Position numbers and translations under genes: made by a program | From: DATBGS01 sp036557885 | GTDB lineage: Bacteria; Chloroflexota; Ktedonobacteria; Ktedonobacterales; DATBGS01 | Direction of reading: 5' to 3' | Length of the DNA stretch: 64,000 nt | Assembly: GCA_036557885.1 (NCBI GenBank) | Contig: DATBGS010000090.1 | Span: 1 to 64,000 of the forward strand | Part shown: positions 33,487 through 42,700 of the stretch, one piece after another | Layout of the letters: every line of letters begins with the position of its first letter | Position numbering within the stretch: the stretch's first letter is position 1 | Notes under the pieces: generated by a model | What the model was told of the DNA's origin: nothing | The model's database searches: none | The model's input: the letters and a program-made list of their open reading frames with translations, nothing else

Positions 33487-34134
33487 CTAGAGCGCGGCGG
33501 CTACTCGTTTCTCTCGGTTGATACGCAAAATCTTTAACAGATATTGCTCGGAATTCAAGTAATAGGGGTTGCGCTTGATAAATTTTCCCACCACTGCAAT
33601 GGGATGCAGCTTGAGCATCTCCACCACCAACCCGCCGGGGAGCTTGGAATAATCATAGTGCATCAGCGCGATGATGGGCGCGTTCTGGAAGGTAAAGACC
33701 GCATCAGAGGCCGCCTCGTACTTGAGGATTTGCTCTGGTGTGGCAACATCGCGCGTCAGCCAGGTCATGTCAATCGAGATGCGAACAGCCTGCCAGTTTT
33801 CGCGCATGGCCTGAGCAATAAATGTTTGGTGGGTGGAGAGGAGATGGTAGGGGTCAAAACGTTTGCCGGCGAGAAACACATCGCGGTCACTGATGAGGGT
33901 AAGCTGGCCGCTCGCGCATGCGTCCTGAACATTGATTCCAAGCCTGCCCAATGCCTCTTCCATTTCGCGCACCGTGTTGGCTGAGCCAGCGAACAGGCAT
34001 TTTTCTGAGGCGACAAGGCCCACCTGAAGTAATCGTGAGGTCACTCCGGCAATCTCCGTTGCCTTGTTATAGAGCTGGCAAATGTGGGAGCCGGGGGGGA
34101 TACGCTCAGACTTTCCCTCAACGCTCAAATCCAT
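33487..34134 (-). CDS. MEDS-domain (DcmR-like sensory) protein
   Basis: 215 residues. PGSHICQLYNKATEI near the N-terminus is the start of the MEDS domain, a RecA/KaiC-like fold found in sensory regulators such as DcmR. It continues with GEKCLFAG-like LVASEKCLFAGSANTVREMEEALGRLG, RISIDMTWLTRD, and the closing HPIAVVGKFIKRNPYYL. No DNA-binding or kinase domain is attached, so it may act by protein contact with a partner. 56 bp upstream of the Nudix gene on the same strand. Function is unknown. Confidence 0.8.
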   Translation of the reverse strand: MDLSVEGKSERIPPGSHICQLYNKATEIAGVTSRLLQVGLVASEKCLFAGSANTVREMEEALGRLGINVQDACASGQLTLISDRDVFLAGKRFDPYHLLSTHQTFIAQAMRENWQAVRISIDMTWLTRDVATPEQILKYEAASDAVFTFQNAPIIALMHYDYSKLPGGLVVEMLKLHPIAVVGKFIKRNPYYLNSEQYLLKILRINREKRVAAAL

Positions 34135-34632
34135 TGCAAAATACCTCCGCTTTGAGAGTGTTCATGAAGCACCAGGAGCGGTGCATACTATGCGCGTGTC
34201 ATCCGTCATTGATTCACGCGCCTTGCATCCATTCTCCTCGCGCGACTGCACTACATGAGCAACATCCAAGAGGTGGGGATAACACCAGGCACTGGCGCTC
34301 TGCGCAGTGGGCAGGCTGCCAAAATCTTATCCCCTACTGAACTGCCAGTCAGCAAAGTTTCGGCCAATTGAAGGCCCTCCTCATGCTGACTGGGGACTGG
34401 TTCTGGGACCACTGGAAGATTGGCGGGCAAAGTCTGCCATAAAGTATCTTTTAGAGTATAATCAAACAGCGCCTTGATGTCAAGCGGGATAATCGTTGCC
34501 TTCAGGAAATGAGCGGTTGCATATGCTGTGCCAGCAGGGGTAGTTATCAGTCAGAGCGCCTCTTCGTCAGGAAGAAGCGCTTCTTCTTCCTTTGTCTACA
34601 GCTTTCAGCCTTTCAAGAATGGTGTGTATTTT
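34135..34632. other. About 500-bp region without a recognised gene
   Basis: No convincing ORF. A perfect TATAAT at 34457-34462 (plus) with a poor -35 could serve the small membrane protein. Elsewhere G+C is lower than in the coding parts. No RNA gene or mobile-element end was recognised. Confidence 0.5.
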
Positions 34633-34986
34633 ATGAGTGTTCAGATAATGGGCCAAACCTTACTGGGGCTGCTTTTACTTACGGCGCTCCTGGTCAATCT
34701 TGCCCTCATACGGCTGGGGCGGCGCGGTTTGAGCCGTCTTGCGCAGGTGGCCGCACCCATGCTCCTCTTGCTGCGCTGGCTGCCCTGGCTGGCGCTGCTG
34801 CTGGCTGTGGGCGGGCTGGCCCTGGCTGAAAGCAGCCTGCTCACCTACCACACTGCCCAAGACCCTGGCAGCTTAAGCTGGCTGGTGATTGGCGCTTGCC
34901 TCATGATCGTGGCCGATCTCTGCGCGGCACTCGTGTGGATTACGCTGCGCGAGGCATTCAAAACGGCGAGTTCATCAGAACCATAG
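34633..34986 (+). CDS. Small integral membrane protein of unknown function
   Basis: 117 residues from ATG 34633. Three hydrophobic segments are clear: LLGLLLLTALLVNLALI, LLLLRWLPWLALLLAVGGLAL and WLVIGACLMIVADLCAALVWI, separated by a basic loop (RLGRRGLSRL). The family is not recognised. The frame continues 35 codons upstream through serine-rich sequence; the later ATG gives a natural membrane-protein N-terminus, with a weak site AAGAATGG. About 60 bp downstream lies the MBL-fold gene in the same direction. Confidence 0.65.
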   Translation: MSVQIMGQTLLGLLLLTALLVNLALIRLGRRGLSRLAQVAAPMLLLLRWLPWLALLLAVGGLALAESSLLTYHTAQDPGSLSWLVIGACLMIVADLCAALVWITLREAFKTASSSEP

Positions 34987-35046
34987 ACTCAGCCCAAAAA
35001 ACAGACGCCTGCAACACTGGCGCTCCTCTGAAAGGATACTGGAATC

Positions 35047-36213
35047 ATGCACTCAAGGTCGCCAGATGCTGCTGGCGCTTCTTCTTTTTCTCCCGCACGT
35101 GTTGAGCCAACGCCTGCTCCTGCTGCCCAGGCAAACGAGGCAGGCATCGAGCAAGTGCTGCCCAATCTCTGGCGCATTACCGTGCCTTTGCCGTTTGAAC
35201 TGCGCTGGGCCAATGCCTATCTGCTTTTTGGCGCTGGCTCATGGTGCCTGGTGGACGCGGGACTGGCAACCCCCGAAGCGGAAGCCGTCATGCTGGAGGC
35301 GCTGGCTTCTCTGGGGCTTACGCCTGCCGACCTTTCCACTATCGTCGTGACTCACGCCCATCCCGATCATATCGGCCTGGCCGGGCGTTTTCAGGAAGCC
35401 TCTGGCGCGCCTGTGCTGATGTTTGGCCTGGATGCGCAGATCATGCGCTCCATCTGGACCGAGCGAGACATGCGCTCGGCTGAGATGGTCAGCCAGTTTT
35501 ATACCAGTCACGGCATGCCAGCCGAGGACAGCAATTTAGAGAAAGCGTCAATGGTTGCCACGCGCCGCCTGATCACGGTTCCGAGCCAGGTGACAGCCCT
35601 GGAAGATGGGCAAGAGGTGCTGCTGGTTGGCGAACGCTACCAGGTCATCTGGACCCCCGGCCATTCTGATGGGCATATGTGTCTCTGGCGCGCATCTGAT
35701 GGCGTCTTGCTGGCTGGCGATCATATCCTGCCGCGCATCACCCCCAATATTGGCCTCTACCCCAGGTCCAGACCCAATCCTCTGGGGGATTATCTGGAGT
35801 CGCTGCAACGGTTGCGCCCGCTGCCCGCGCGCCTGGTCCTGCCAGGGCATGGACGACCATTTGCTGATCTGAGCGGGCGTGTTGATGAATTGCTGGCGCA
35901 TCATGAGGAACGCTCCGAGATCACCTATCAACTGGTTGCCCAGGCTCAACATGAGGCTGGCGACAGCGCACATACTGGCGACATCACACCCACCGACGAC
36001 AGCACACCTGCTGGCGTCACCGCACAGATTGGCGTCACCGCGCACGCAGTAGCTATCCGGCTTTTTGAGGGGCGCTTCCATTCCCTGCAAAATCGCCGCT
36101 TTGCCCTGGCAGAAACGCTGGCGCATCTCGAATATCTGCGCTTGCAAGGGCGTTTGGAGTGGCGCCAGGACCAGGCGGGAAAAATCCACTACTTCCCTGC
36201 TCCTGCGGCTTAG
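35047..36213 (+). CDS. MBL-fold metallo-hydrolase
   Basis: 388 residues. The metallo-beta-lactamase fold has the metal motif VVTHAHPDHIGLAG (H-x-H-x-DH, about residue 102), then HSDGHMCLW, LLAGDHILP with the bridging Asp, and LVLPGHGRP. It resembles the glyoxalase II/RNase-Z-like hydrolases that carry a C-terminal winged-helix-like segment (residues about 340-385, LFEGRFHSLQNRRFALAETLAHLEYL). A low-complexity insert rich in Thr/Asp/Ala (residues about 305-332: GDSAHTGDITPTDDSTPAG) separates the two. The N-terminal 30 residues are Ala/Pro-rich. The substrate is unknown. Confidence 0.88.
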   Translation: MHSRSPDAAGASSFSPARVEPTPAPAAQANEAGIEQVLPNLWRITVPLPFELRWANAYLLFGAGSWCLVDAGLATPEAEAVMLEALASLGLTPADLSTIVVTHAHPDHIGLAGRFQEASGAPVLMFGLDAQIMRSIWTERDMRSAEMVSQFYTSHGMPAEDSNLEKASMVATRRLITVPSQVTALEDGQEVLLVGERYQVIWTPGHSDGHMCLWRASDGVLLAGDHILPRITPNIGLYPRSRPNPLGDYLESLQRLRPLPARLVLPGHGRPFADLSGRVDELLAHHEERSEITYQLVAQAQHEAGDSAHTGDITPTDDSTPAGVTAQIGVTAHAVAIRLFEGRFHSLQNRRFALAETLAHLEYLRLQGRLEWRQDQAGKIHYFPAPAA

Positions 36214-36456
36214 ACCCGCCCAAAGGCCAAAAGTCGTTTTCTACTTGATTTTCTTCCGCTGGAATAGGACATTTGTCCTACTCCGGCAGAAAATATTTTC
36301 CCATTTTCAAGCAATTTTCTGAAGTCAGGTGTAGCCTGATGCGCGCCTAAAGCATTTTGCGTGAAGCCGCTTCCTGAGCGGCTTCGCGTCTGAGTGACTG
36401 CTTGAAAATCATCGCCTGCTTTCGGCCCGCCTGGAGCTTACTGCCGCCGCGAGCGG
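36214..36456. other. Intergenic region with two inverted repeats
   Basis: Between the MBL gene and the HU promoter. TAGGACA (36265-36271) and TGTCCTA (36274-36280) form a 7-bp inverted repeat with a 2-bp centre. GAAGCCGC (36363-36370) and GCGGCTTC (36378-36385) form an 8-bp hairpin that may end the MBL transcript, without a T tract. No ORF. Confidence 0.5.
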
Positions 36457-36485
36457 TTGTATTCAGCCCTGATGTATGCTATACT
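36457..36485 (+). promoter_or_regulatory. Promoter of the HU gene
   Basis: TTGTAT (36457-36462), 17 bp, TATACT (36480-36485). The transcript would have a leader of about 120 nt before the start codon at 36611. Confidence 0.65.
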
Positions 36486-36610
36486 CGTTAATGGAGTCAG
36501 GACTGGAGCGGCCCTGTGGATGAGGCAACCGTTGCAGCCCTGTAGACACAGTTTGTAACGATCAAGAAAGACGACCAAAGTGAAGACCGCTAAAGGAGGC
36601 AACAATTCCT

Positions 36611-36898
36611 ATGGCAGGAGCAATTGGTAAGACCGAGTTGATTCGCCGCGTCGCTCAAAGCTCTGGCAAGAGCAACAAAGAGACTGCTGATCTGGTCAAC
36701 AACGCACTCGATGCCATCCGCGACGCGCTCAAAGCTGGTGAAGAGGTTCGCCTCGTTGGGTTCGGGTCGTTCTCTGTGAAGACCACCAAGGCCCGCACCG
36801 GCGTCAACCCCCAGACGCGCGCCAAGATTCAGGTTCCGGCCAAGCGCCGCGTGCGCTTCTCGCCTGGGAAAGACCTGGACGACGCTGTGGCTGGCTAA
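36611..36898 (+). CDS. hup: HU-family DNA-binding protein
   Basis: 95 residues. Nucleoid protein that bends and compacts DNA. It has the HU/IHF fold: IGKTELIRRVAQSSGKSNKETADLVNNALDAI helices, then GEEVRLVGFGSFSVKTTKARTGVNPQT, the beta-arm GVNPQTRAKIQVPAKRR, and the signature VRFSPGKDL. Length is standard. The ribosome site AAAGGAGG is strong. A strong intrinsic terminator follows, so it is transcribed alone. Confidence 0.95.
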   Translation: MAGAIGKTELIRRVAQSSGKSNKETADLVNNALDAIRDALKAGEEVRLVGFGSFSVKTTKARTGVNPQTRAKIQVPAKRRVRFSPGKDLDDAVAG

Positions 36899-36938
36899 AC
36901 CCGCTGTTCAGACCGTAAAACGTGCTCAGGGAGCACGA

Positions 36939-36980
36939 AGGCAGGCCAAAGACATTTGTGTCTTTGGCCTGCCTCTTTTT
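36939..36980 (+). terminator. Intrinsic terminator of the HU gene
   Basis: A 16-bp perfect stem (arms 36939-36954 and 36959-36974, AGGCAGGCCAAAGACA) with a 4-nt loop, followed by CTTTTTG. Classic Rho-independent form. Confidence 0.93.
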
Positions 36981-37107
36981 GCGTGGGAGAATGGTGATTG
37001 TGCTGCTGCCTGCTGTGCCAGAATGTCTGCAATGGGCATGGCATGTGCAGAGTATGCTGCAAACTGAACGATACGGCTCCAGCATCCTGCCTGAAAGCGA
37101 GCAAGCC

Positions 37108-38112
37108 ATGAGCAAACAGATCAAGGAGTGGCCCTCAGTCAGAGGACCATTGGTTATTGGGGTGGACCTGGGCGGCACGCAGATACGCGCCGCCTTGATT
37201 CAGGAAGGACGGCTGCTCTCGCGGGTAAGCGCGCTCACGCAGGATGAAGAGGGCCAGGCTGCCGTAATCCAGCGCGTGAAAGCCGCCATTCATCAGGTCG
37301 CGCAGCAGGCAGAGGTGCCGTTGGAGCAGGTGCTTGGCATCGGAATCGCCGCGCCTGGCCCCCTCGATAGTCGCTCTGGCGTTATCATTTCTCCCCCCAA
37401 CCTGAAAGGCTGGCACCATGTGCCATTGCGCCAGATCATCCATGAAGAGTTTCAGATGCCGGTGGCTTTGGGCCATGATGCCAGCGTTGCCGGGCTAGGT
37501 GAACATTTTTTTGGCGCGGGACGCGGCACACCTGATATGATCTATATCACCGTGAGTACAGGCATTGGAGGCGGGGTGCTGCGTGGCGGGAAGATCATAG
37601 AAGGGGTGAGCGGCGTAGCTCCTGAGCCGGGACACATGACCATTGATGTACATGGCCCGCGCTGTAACTGCGGGAACATCGGTTGCCTGGAGATGCTGGC
37701 ATCAGGAACGGCCATAGCACGCCAGGCGGCTGAAGCCATCGCCCAAGGCCAGGGCCAGGGGGTGCTGGAGGTGGCCCGCGCCCTTCAGACACAAGAGGTA
37801 GACGCCAGAGTGGTCGTAGCGGCAGCCCAGCGCGGTGATCAGGCAGCCAGCGCGATCATGCGCCAGGCTGCCGAATATGTGGGCGTGGGGCTGGTCAATC
37901 TGATCCACATCTTTAATCCGGCGTTAATCGTAATTGGCGGCGGCGTTGCCCAGGCTGGACCACTTCTTTTTGAGCCAATGCAGCAAATTGTGGAGCAGCG
38001 CGCGATGGAGGTGCAGCGTCAGGCTGTGCGGATTGTCCCTGCCGAATTGGGCAAGGATGTGGGCTTGCTGGGCGCAGCCGCAAACCTGCTCCAGCAGCAA
38101 ACAGTCCGCTAG
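37108..38112 (+). CDS. ROK-family sugar kinase (glucokinase-like)
   Basis: 334 residues. The N-terminal ATP motif is VIGVDLGGTQIRAALI, the sugar-binding segment GHDASVAGLGEHFFGAGRG precedes the adenosine motif ITVSTGIGGGVLRGG, and the zinc site is CNCGNIGCLEMLASG with the upstream His of EPGHMTID. This is a full set of ROK catalytic parts, with Asp in the GHDA block. Likely a cytoplasmic glucokinase, or a related hexose or N-acetylhexosamine kinase. No DNA-binding domain, so not a ROK repressor. ATG 37108 was chosen; the frame upstream runs through the HU terminator. Confidence 0.9.
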   Translation: MSKQIKEWPSVRGPLVIGVDLGGTQIRAALIQEGRLLSRVSALTQDEEGQAAVIQRVKAAIHQVAQQAEVPLEQVLGIGIAAPGPLDSRSGVIISPPNLKGWHHVPLRQIIHEEFQMPVALGHDASVAGLGEHFFGAGRGTPDMIYITVSTGIGGGVLRGGKIIEGVSGVAPEPGHMTIDVHGPRCNCGNIGCLEMLASGTAIARQAAEAIAQGQGQGVLEVARALQTQEVDARVVVAAAQRGDQAASAIMRQAAEYVGVGLVNLIHIFNPALIVIGGGVAQAGPLLFEPMQQIVEQRAMEVQRQAVRIVPAELGKDVGLLGAAANLLQQQTVR

Positions 38113-38207
38113 GTGAGCAAGCTATAGGAGAAGCAGCACCGGGCGCAACAAGCCAAAGTTAAAAACGAGCATCAGGAGCAAACGTTTGGTGAGGTGAGGC
38201 AAGCTGT

Positions 38208-39179
38208 ATGCAGCGTATCTTATTAGACTGTGACCCTGGGCATGATGATGCTATCGCTATTTTGCTGGCGGCCCGCGCGCCAGGCTTGCGCCTGGAGGCG
38301 ATTACAACGGTGGCCGGAAACCAGACGCTGGAGAAAACCACGCGCAACGCCCTCAAAGTGTGCAGCGTGGCAGGCATCCGCGCTGTACCCATAGCCGCAG
38401 GCATGGATCGGCCCCTGGTGCGCGAGCTTCAGGTCGCGGCAGATATTCACGGGGCGTCGGGCCTGGATGGTCCGTCGCTCCCAGAGCCAGATATTGAGCT
38501 TGCGCCCGTACATGGCGTTGACCTCATCATCGAGCGGCTGCTGGCTTCAGACGGCGATCTCACCGTAGTGGCAACTGGCCCCCTCACCAATGTGGCGACT
38601 GCCATCCGCCGCGAACCGCGCATCGTGCCCAGGATTCAGCACATTGTGCTCATGGGCGGGGCAATGGGCCTGGGCAACACCACTCCGGCGGCGGAGTTCA
38701 ATATCTACGTTGACCCGGAGGCGGCGCAGGTTGTCTTTCAATGTGGCCGCCCGCTGACCATGATCGGGCTGGATGTCACGCACCAGGCCCAGGCTACTGC
38801 CGAGGTGCGTGCCCGCATTCGCGCCCTGGGCAGTCCAGTCGCCATGTTGGTAGATGAACTGCTCGGCTTTTTTGCCGAGACGTATCATCAGGTCTTTGGC
38901 TTTTCCGCGCCGCCCGTGCATGACCCTTGCGCTGTGGCCCAGGTGCTTGACCCCACGCTCGTCCGCACCCGCCAGATGCGCGTGGACATCGAGCTGCGCG
39001 GCGAATGGACCACCGGGCGCACCGTCTGTGATCTGTATGGTGTCTCAGGCCGCCCGCCAAATGCCGCCGTTGGCCTGGAGTTGGATGTGCCGCGCTTCTG
39101 GGACTTGCTCATCCAAACGCTGGCAGCGTATGGCCCTGCTGCTGTCAATGCGCCTCCTGCTGATGGTCCTTCTGCCTGA
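38208..39179 (+). CDS. Inosine/uridine-preferring nucleoside hydrolase
   Basis: 323 residues. Hydrolyses the N-glycosidic bond of ribonucleosides for salvage. The calcium-site motif is LLDCDPGHDDAIAIL at residues 4-18. Other conserved blocks are VAGNQTLEKTTRNAL, VATGPLTNVATAIRREPRI, IVLMGGAMGLGNTTPAAEFNIYVDPEAA and HDPCAVAQVLDP. Length is normal. Starts at ATG 38208, about 95 bp after the ROK kinase, in the same direction; cotranscription is likely. The preferred base cannot be read from sequence. Confidence 0.93.
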   Translation: MQRILLDCDPGHDDAIAILLAARAPGLRLEAITTVAGNQTLEKTTRNALKVCSVAGIRAVPIAAGMDRPLVRELQVAADIHGASGLDGPSLPEPDIELAPVHGVDLIIERLLASDGDLTVVATGPLTNVATAIRREPRIVPRIQHIVLMGGAMGLGNTTPAAEFNIYVDPEAAQVVFQCGRPLTMIGLDVTHQAQATAEVRARIRALGSPVAMLVDELLGFFAETYHQVFGFSAPPVHDPCAVAQVLDPTLVRTRQMRVDIELRGEWTTGRTVCDLYGVSGRPPNAAVGLELDVPRFWDLLIQTLAAYGPAAVNAPPADGPSA

Positions 39180-39215
39180 ATGACTCAGCCAGAAAAGACC
39201 CCTGAATAGTGCCCT

Positions 39216-39479
39216 TTATTGACGCGCAAATGCCCTGCGCAGCGCTTCCTGGCTGATACGCCCTTCAACCGTTGTCTTGCCATCAATGATCATCACAGGG
39301 ATGCGGTAGCGATACTCCTCAAAAATCTGCATGTCGGTGCGGATGTCAACCTCGCGCAGATCAAAGGAGAGTTCTGCTGCCAGGTCTTCCAGCAACTCGC
39401 GGGCATCATCGCAGAGATGACAGCCAGCTTTCGTGTAAAAAAGAACCGTATGGGCGGGTGAAGGCGGTGGTGTTTGCAT
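39216..39479 (-). CDS. Glutaredoxin-like thioredoxin-fold protein
   Basis: 87 residues. Begins HTVLFYTKAGCHLCDDARELLEDL, a thioredoxin fold with the redox pair C-x2-C as CHLC, like DUF836/GlrX family proteins; VDIRTDMQIFEEYRYRIPVMIIDG supplies the cis-Pro (IPV). It probably reduces a protein disulfide or glutathione-like mixed disulfide. ATG 39479 is taken; nine more residues upstream are possible, and the ribosome site is weak. It lies alone, convergent with the nucleoside hydrolase and divergent from smc. Confidence 0.88.
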   Translation of the reverse strand: MQTPPPSPAHTVLFYTKAGCHLCDDARELLEDLAAELSFDLREVDIRTDMQIFEEYRYRIPVMIIDGKTTVEGRISQEALRRAFARQ

Positions 39480-39491
39480 AGCGTTGCCCTG

Positions 39492-39513
39492 AGAATTATT
39501 GTACAATTGTTCT
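39492..39513. promoter_or_regulatory. Imperfect palindrome between the glutaredoxin-like gene and smc
   Basis: AGAA-n2-ATTGTACAAT-n2-TTCT, a 22-bp dyad about 13 bp from the glutaredoxin-like start. TACAAT within it could also be a -10 on the minus strand. A regulator is not known. Confidence 0.3.
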
Positions 39514-39753
39514 ATATGGCGCGGTGCGCGAGCAAGAGAGCACCTTACTTACAAGAACGGCCCGACAAGTGACAAGCCTTCATGGTTATCTTTTCTCACC
39601 AGGGAGGTGCCAGCCGATATTCTATGTTATGATCAACGTTGGTCAGCATAGTACCACCATTGCAAGACGGCAAGCAAAAGACGGCAAGCAATTTGCTGAT
39701 TGCCTGATGGGGTGGAACGGTGGCTGGGAATACCGATGAGGAAGTAGGCAACA

Positions 39754-42700
39754 GTGTATCTAAAAAGACTTGAATTACACGGTTTTAAGAGCTTTGCAGC
39801 CCGCACTGAATTAGAGTTTTCTCCAGGCATTACGGCGATCATCGGCCCCAACGGCAGCGGCAAAAGCAATGTCGCTGATGCGGCGCGCTGGGTACTTGGC
39901 GAACAAAGCATGCGGCAGTTGCGCGGCAAAAAGAGCGAAGATATTATCTTTGCTGGCGCTCAGGGCAAGTCCGCAATGGGCATGGCCGAGGTATCGCTGC
40001 TGCTGGATAATAGCTCTGGCTGGCTCCCCTCGGAATATACCGAAGTGAAGGTGACGCGGCGCAGCTATCGCTCTGGCGAAAATGAATACCTGATCAATAA
40101 CGCCAAAGTGCGCCTGAGAGATTTGCTGCTCTTTATGTCGCAGGCGCGTATTGGGCACGACTCGTATACCGTTGTGGGCCAGGGCCTGGTGGATGCTGCC
40201 TTGAGCCTGCGCGCTGAGGAGCGGCGCGGCCTGTTTGAAGACGCGGCGGGGATTCGCCATTTTCAGGCGCAGCGCGACGACGCGCAAAACAAACTCCAGC
40301 ATACCGAGCAAAACCTGAGCCGCCTGCACGATATTCTCTCCGAAATTGAGCCGCGTCTGGCGCCTCTGGCGGAGCAGGCGCGGCGGGCGCGCGACTATGC
40401 CCAGGTGCATACAGAGTTCCAAAGCCGCCTTTCAAGCTGGTATGCCCAGCAGTGGCGACGCTTGCAGCGCCAGCGCCAGCAAGCGGAGACGATTGAGGCG
40501 GAACGCAGCGCTGAACTCGCCAGGGTCCAGGCCGAACTGCTTGCGCGCGAAGAAGAAGTGCGCGAAGTGCGCGCGGAGCGCGAGCGCGTGGCCCTCCAGA
40601 TCAACGGCTTGCGTAAGACACGCGGCGACCTGCTGGGGCGCGTGCAGACGCTGGAACGCGAGACGGCTGTTGCCGAGGAGCGCCTACAAAGCCTGACGCG
40701 CCAGACCGCAGAACTCACTGCCGAGCAGGACCAGCAGCAGCAGCAAATTGCCCAGGCTGAGCAGCGTGCAGCGCTGCTGGAGCGTCAACTGGAAGAACTT
40801 TCTGAGCAGGTAGACGAGGGAACGGCTGCGCTGCAAAATCTGGAGCGCAGCCTGGCCTCGCTGCGCCAGCGCCAGGAGCAGGAGGAGGCACGTTTGCGCG
40901 TCGCTCAGCGCGACGCCATTCAGGTGCAGACCCGTCTGGGCGCTTCCCAGACTGAACTTGGCCGCCTTCAACGCCAGCTTGGAGAGCGCAACCGCACCCT
41001 GGCCGCGCGTCGGCAGACGGTGGCCCAAAGCCAGGAGCGCTTCACTCTGGCGCAGCAAAAGCTGGAAGCGCAGCAAGCAGTGCTGGCAACGGCGCGCGCC
41101 GAAGAGGAACAGCTTGCCTCCCGGCGCCAGAAGCTGGCGCGCGCCATCAGCGATGGGCAGCACGAGCAAGAGCAGTTGCGCGAAACCCTCAGCGATGCCC
41201 GGCGCGAGCGGCGCAGCGTTGCAGATCGCCTGAACCTTTTGCGCGAATGGCGCTCCAGCATGGGCGGCTACAGCGACGGGGTGCGCTCGCTCCTACAGGC
41301 GCCCCAGAGCAAGATTCCGCCCATTTTGGGGACGGTGGCGCAGCTGGCGCAAACTCCGGCGGGCATGGAGGCGACGCTGGAGGCAGTGTTGGGGCCATTG
41401 CTTCAGGCGGTGGTGGTGCGCTCGGCTGATGATGCGTTGGCGTGCCTGAGCTATCTGCGCTCCATCAAAGGAGGCCGCGCTCTGATCGTCTGGGTAGGGA
41501 AAATCAGAGATGAGCAGAGCCAGGGAGAGGACCAGCAGACCGAGGCCCAGGCAGCCAGCGAGGATGCTTCAGAAGCCTATCTGGGGAAACGCGCTTCGCG
41601 CTTGATCACCAGCGCCCCGGAATATCGAGCGCTCTTTCAACGCTTGTTGGGCGATGCCATTCTGGTGCGCGATCTGGCGGGCGCGGGGAGCTATCTGGGT
41701 GGGGCAACCACCAGGAAGCCTACAGAATCCGGGCAAAGCGCTGGCGCCGCGAAGCACGAAACCGAAAGCCCCGATGCTCCACACCCTCATGAGTTGTTGC
41801 CTCAGCGCATTGTGACCATCGAGGGCGAGGTGCTGCATGTGCAGGGTTGGATCAGCGGCGGCCAGGCATCGAAAGAGGGCCAGGGCTTGCTGGCACGCGA
41901 GCGCGAACTGCGCGAGTTGCCCGCGCAACTGGAGCAGCACGAACAACGCATCGCGCAGTTGGAGAAGCTCTTTGATCAGGTCCAGCAGGGCCAGAGCGCC
42001 AGAAAACAGGAGCACACCAATGTAGAAAGCGAAGCGCAGAAGCTGGCGGCACGCCTGGCGACGATCAACCGGGAGTTGGCGGAGTTGCGCCAGGCTGCCG
42101 AGCGCGCGCTCAGCGAGGTGCAGGTAGGGCGCTCGGTGGAAGAGCAGCTTGCCGGAGAACTGGCTGGTCTGGAGCAAGAACTGGCGGCGACACAGGGGCG
42201 CGTAGTAGAGCAAGAGGCCGCGCTGCGCGATGTCAATGAGCGCGTAGAAACCATCCAAGAAGAGGTAGGGGCGCAGGCAGGCGTGTTTCGCGCGCAGCAA
42301 GAAGATCTGAACCGCCAGCGCACTGCCCTGGCGCTGCAAAAGCAGGAAGAAAAGACGCTCTCGTACACCCTGGAGCAGCAGCGCGCGCAGGCCCGCGAGA
42401 TGACCACCCAGATGACCAGGCGCGCCTCGCGCCTGACCGAGATGGAACAGCAATCCGAAACGCTGGCTGCCCAACTGGAGCACCAGAAAGCCGAGTTGGA
42501 GCAGGGCCGCGCGCAGGCCCGCGATCTGAGCGCGCAGCTTCGTGAAGCAGAAGAACAGGCGAGCGAATACGATAAGAACTTGCAGACATTGGAGCGCGGC
42601 CAGGGAGGATTGCGCCAGGACCAGGCCCGCCTGGAGGTGGAGTACCGCCGGTGCCTGCTGGATGCCCAGCGCAGCCGCGATGCTGTCGAGGTCTTGTCGC

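Noticed and set aside
36265..36280. TAGGACA/TGTCCTA inverted repeat as a terminator
   Set aside because: The stem is short and no T tract follows; kept only as part of the intergenic note.
36922..37107. Upstream extension of the ROK kinase frame
   Set aside because: It reads through the strong HU terminator; the ATG at 37108 matches the family start.
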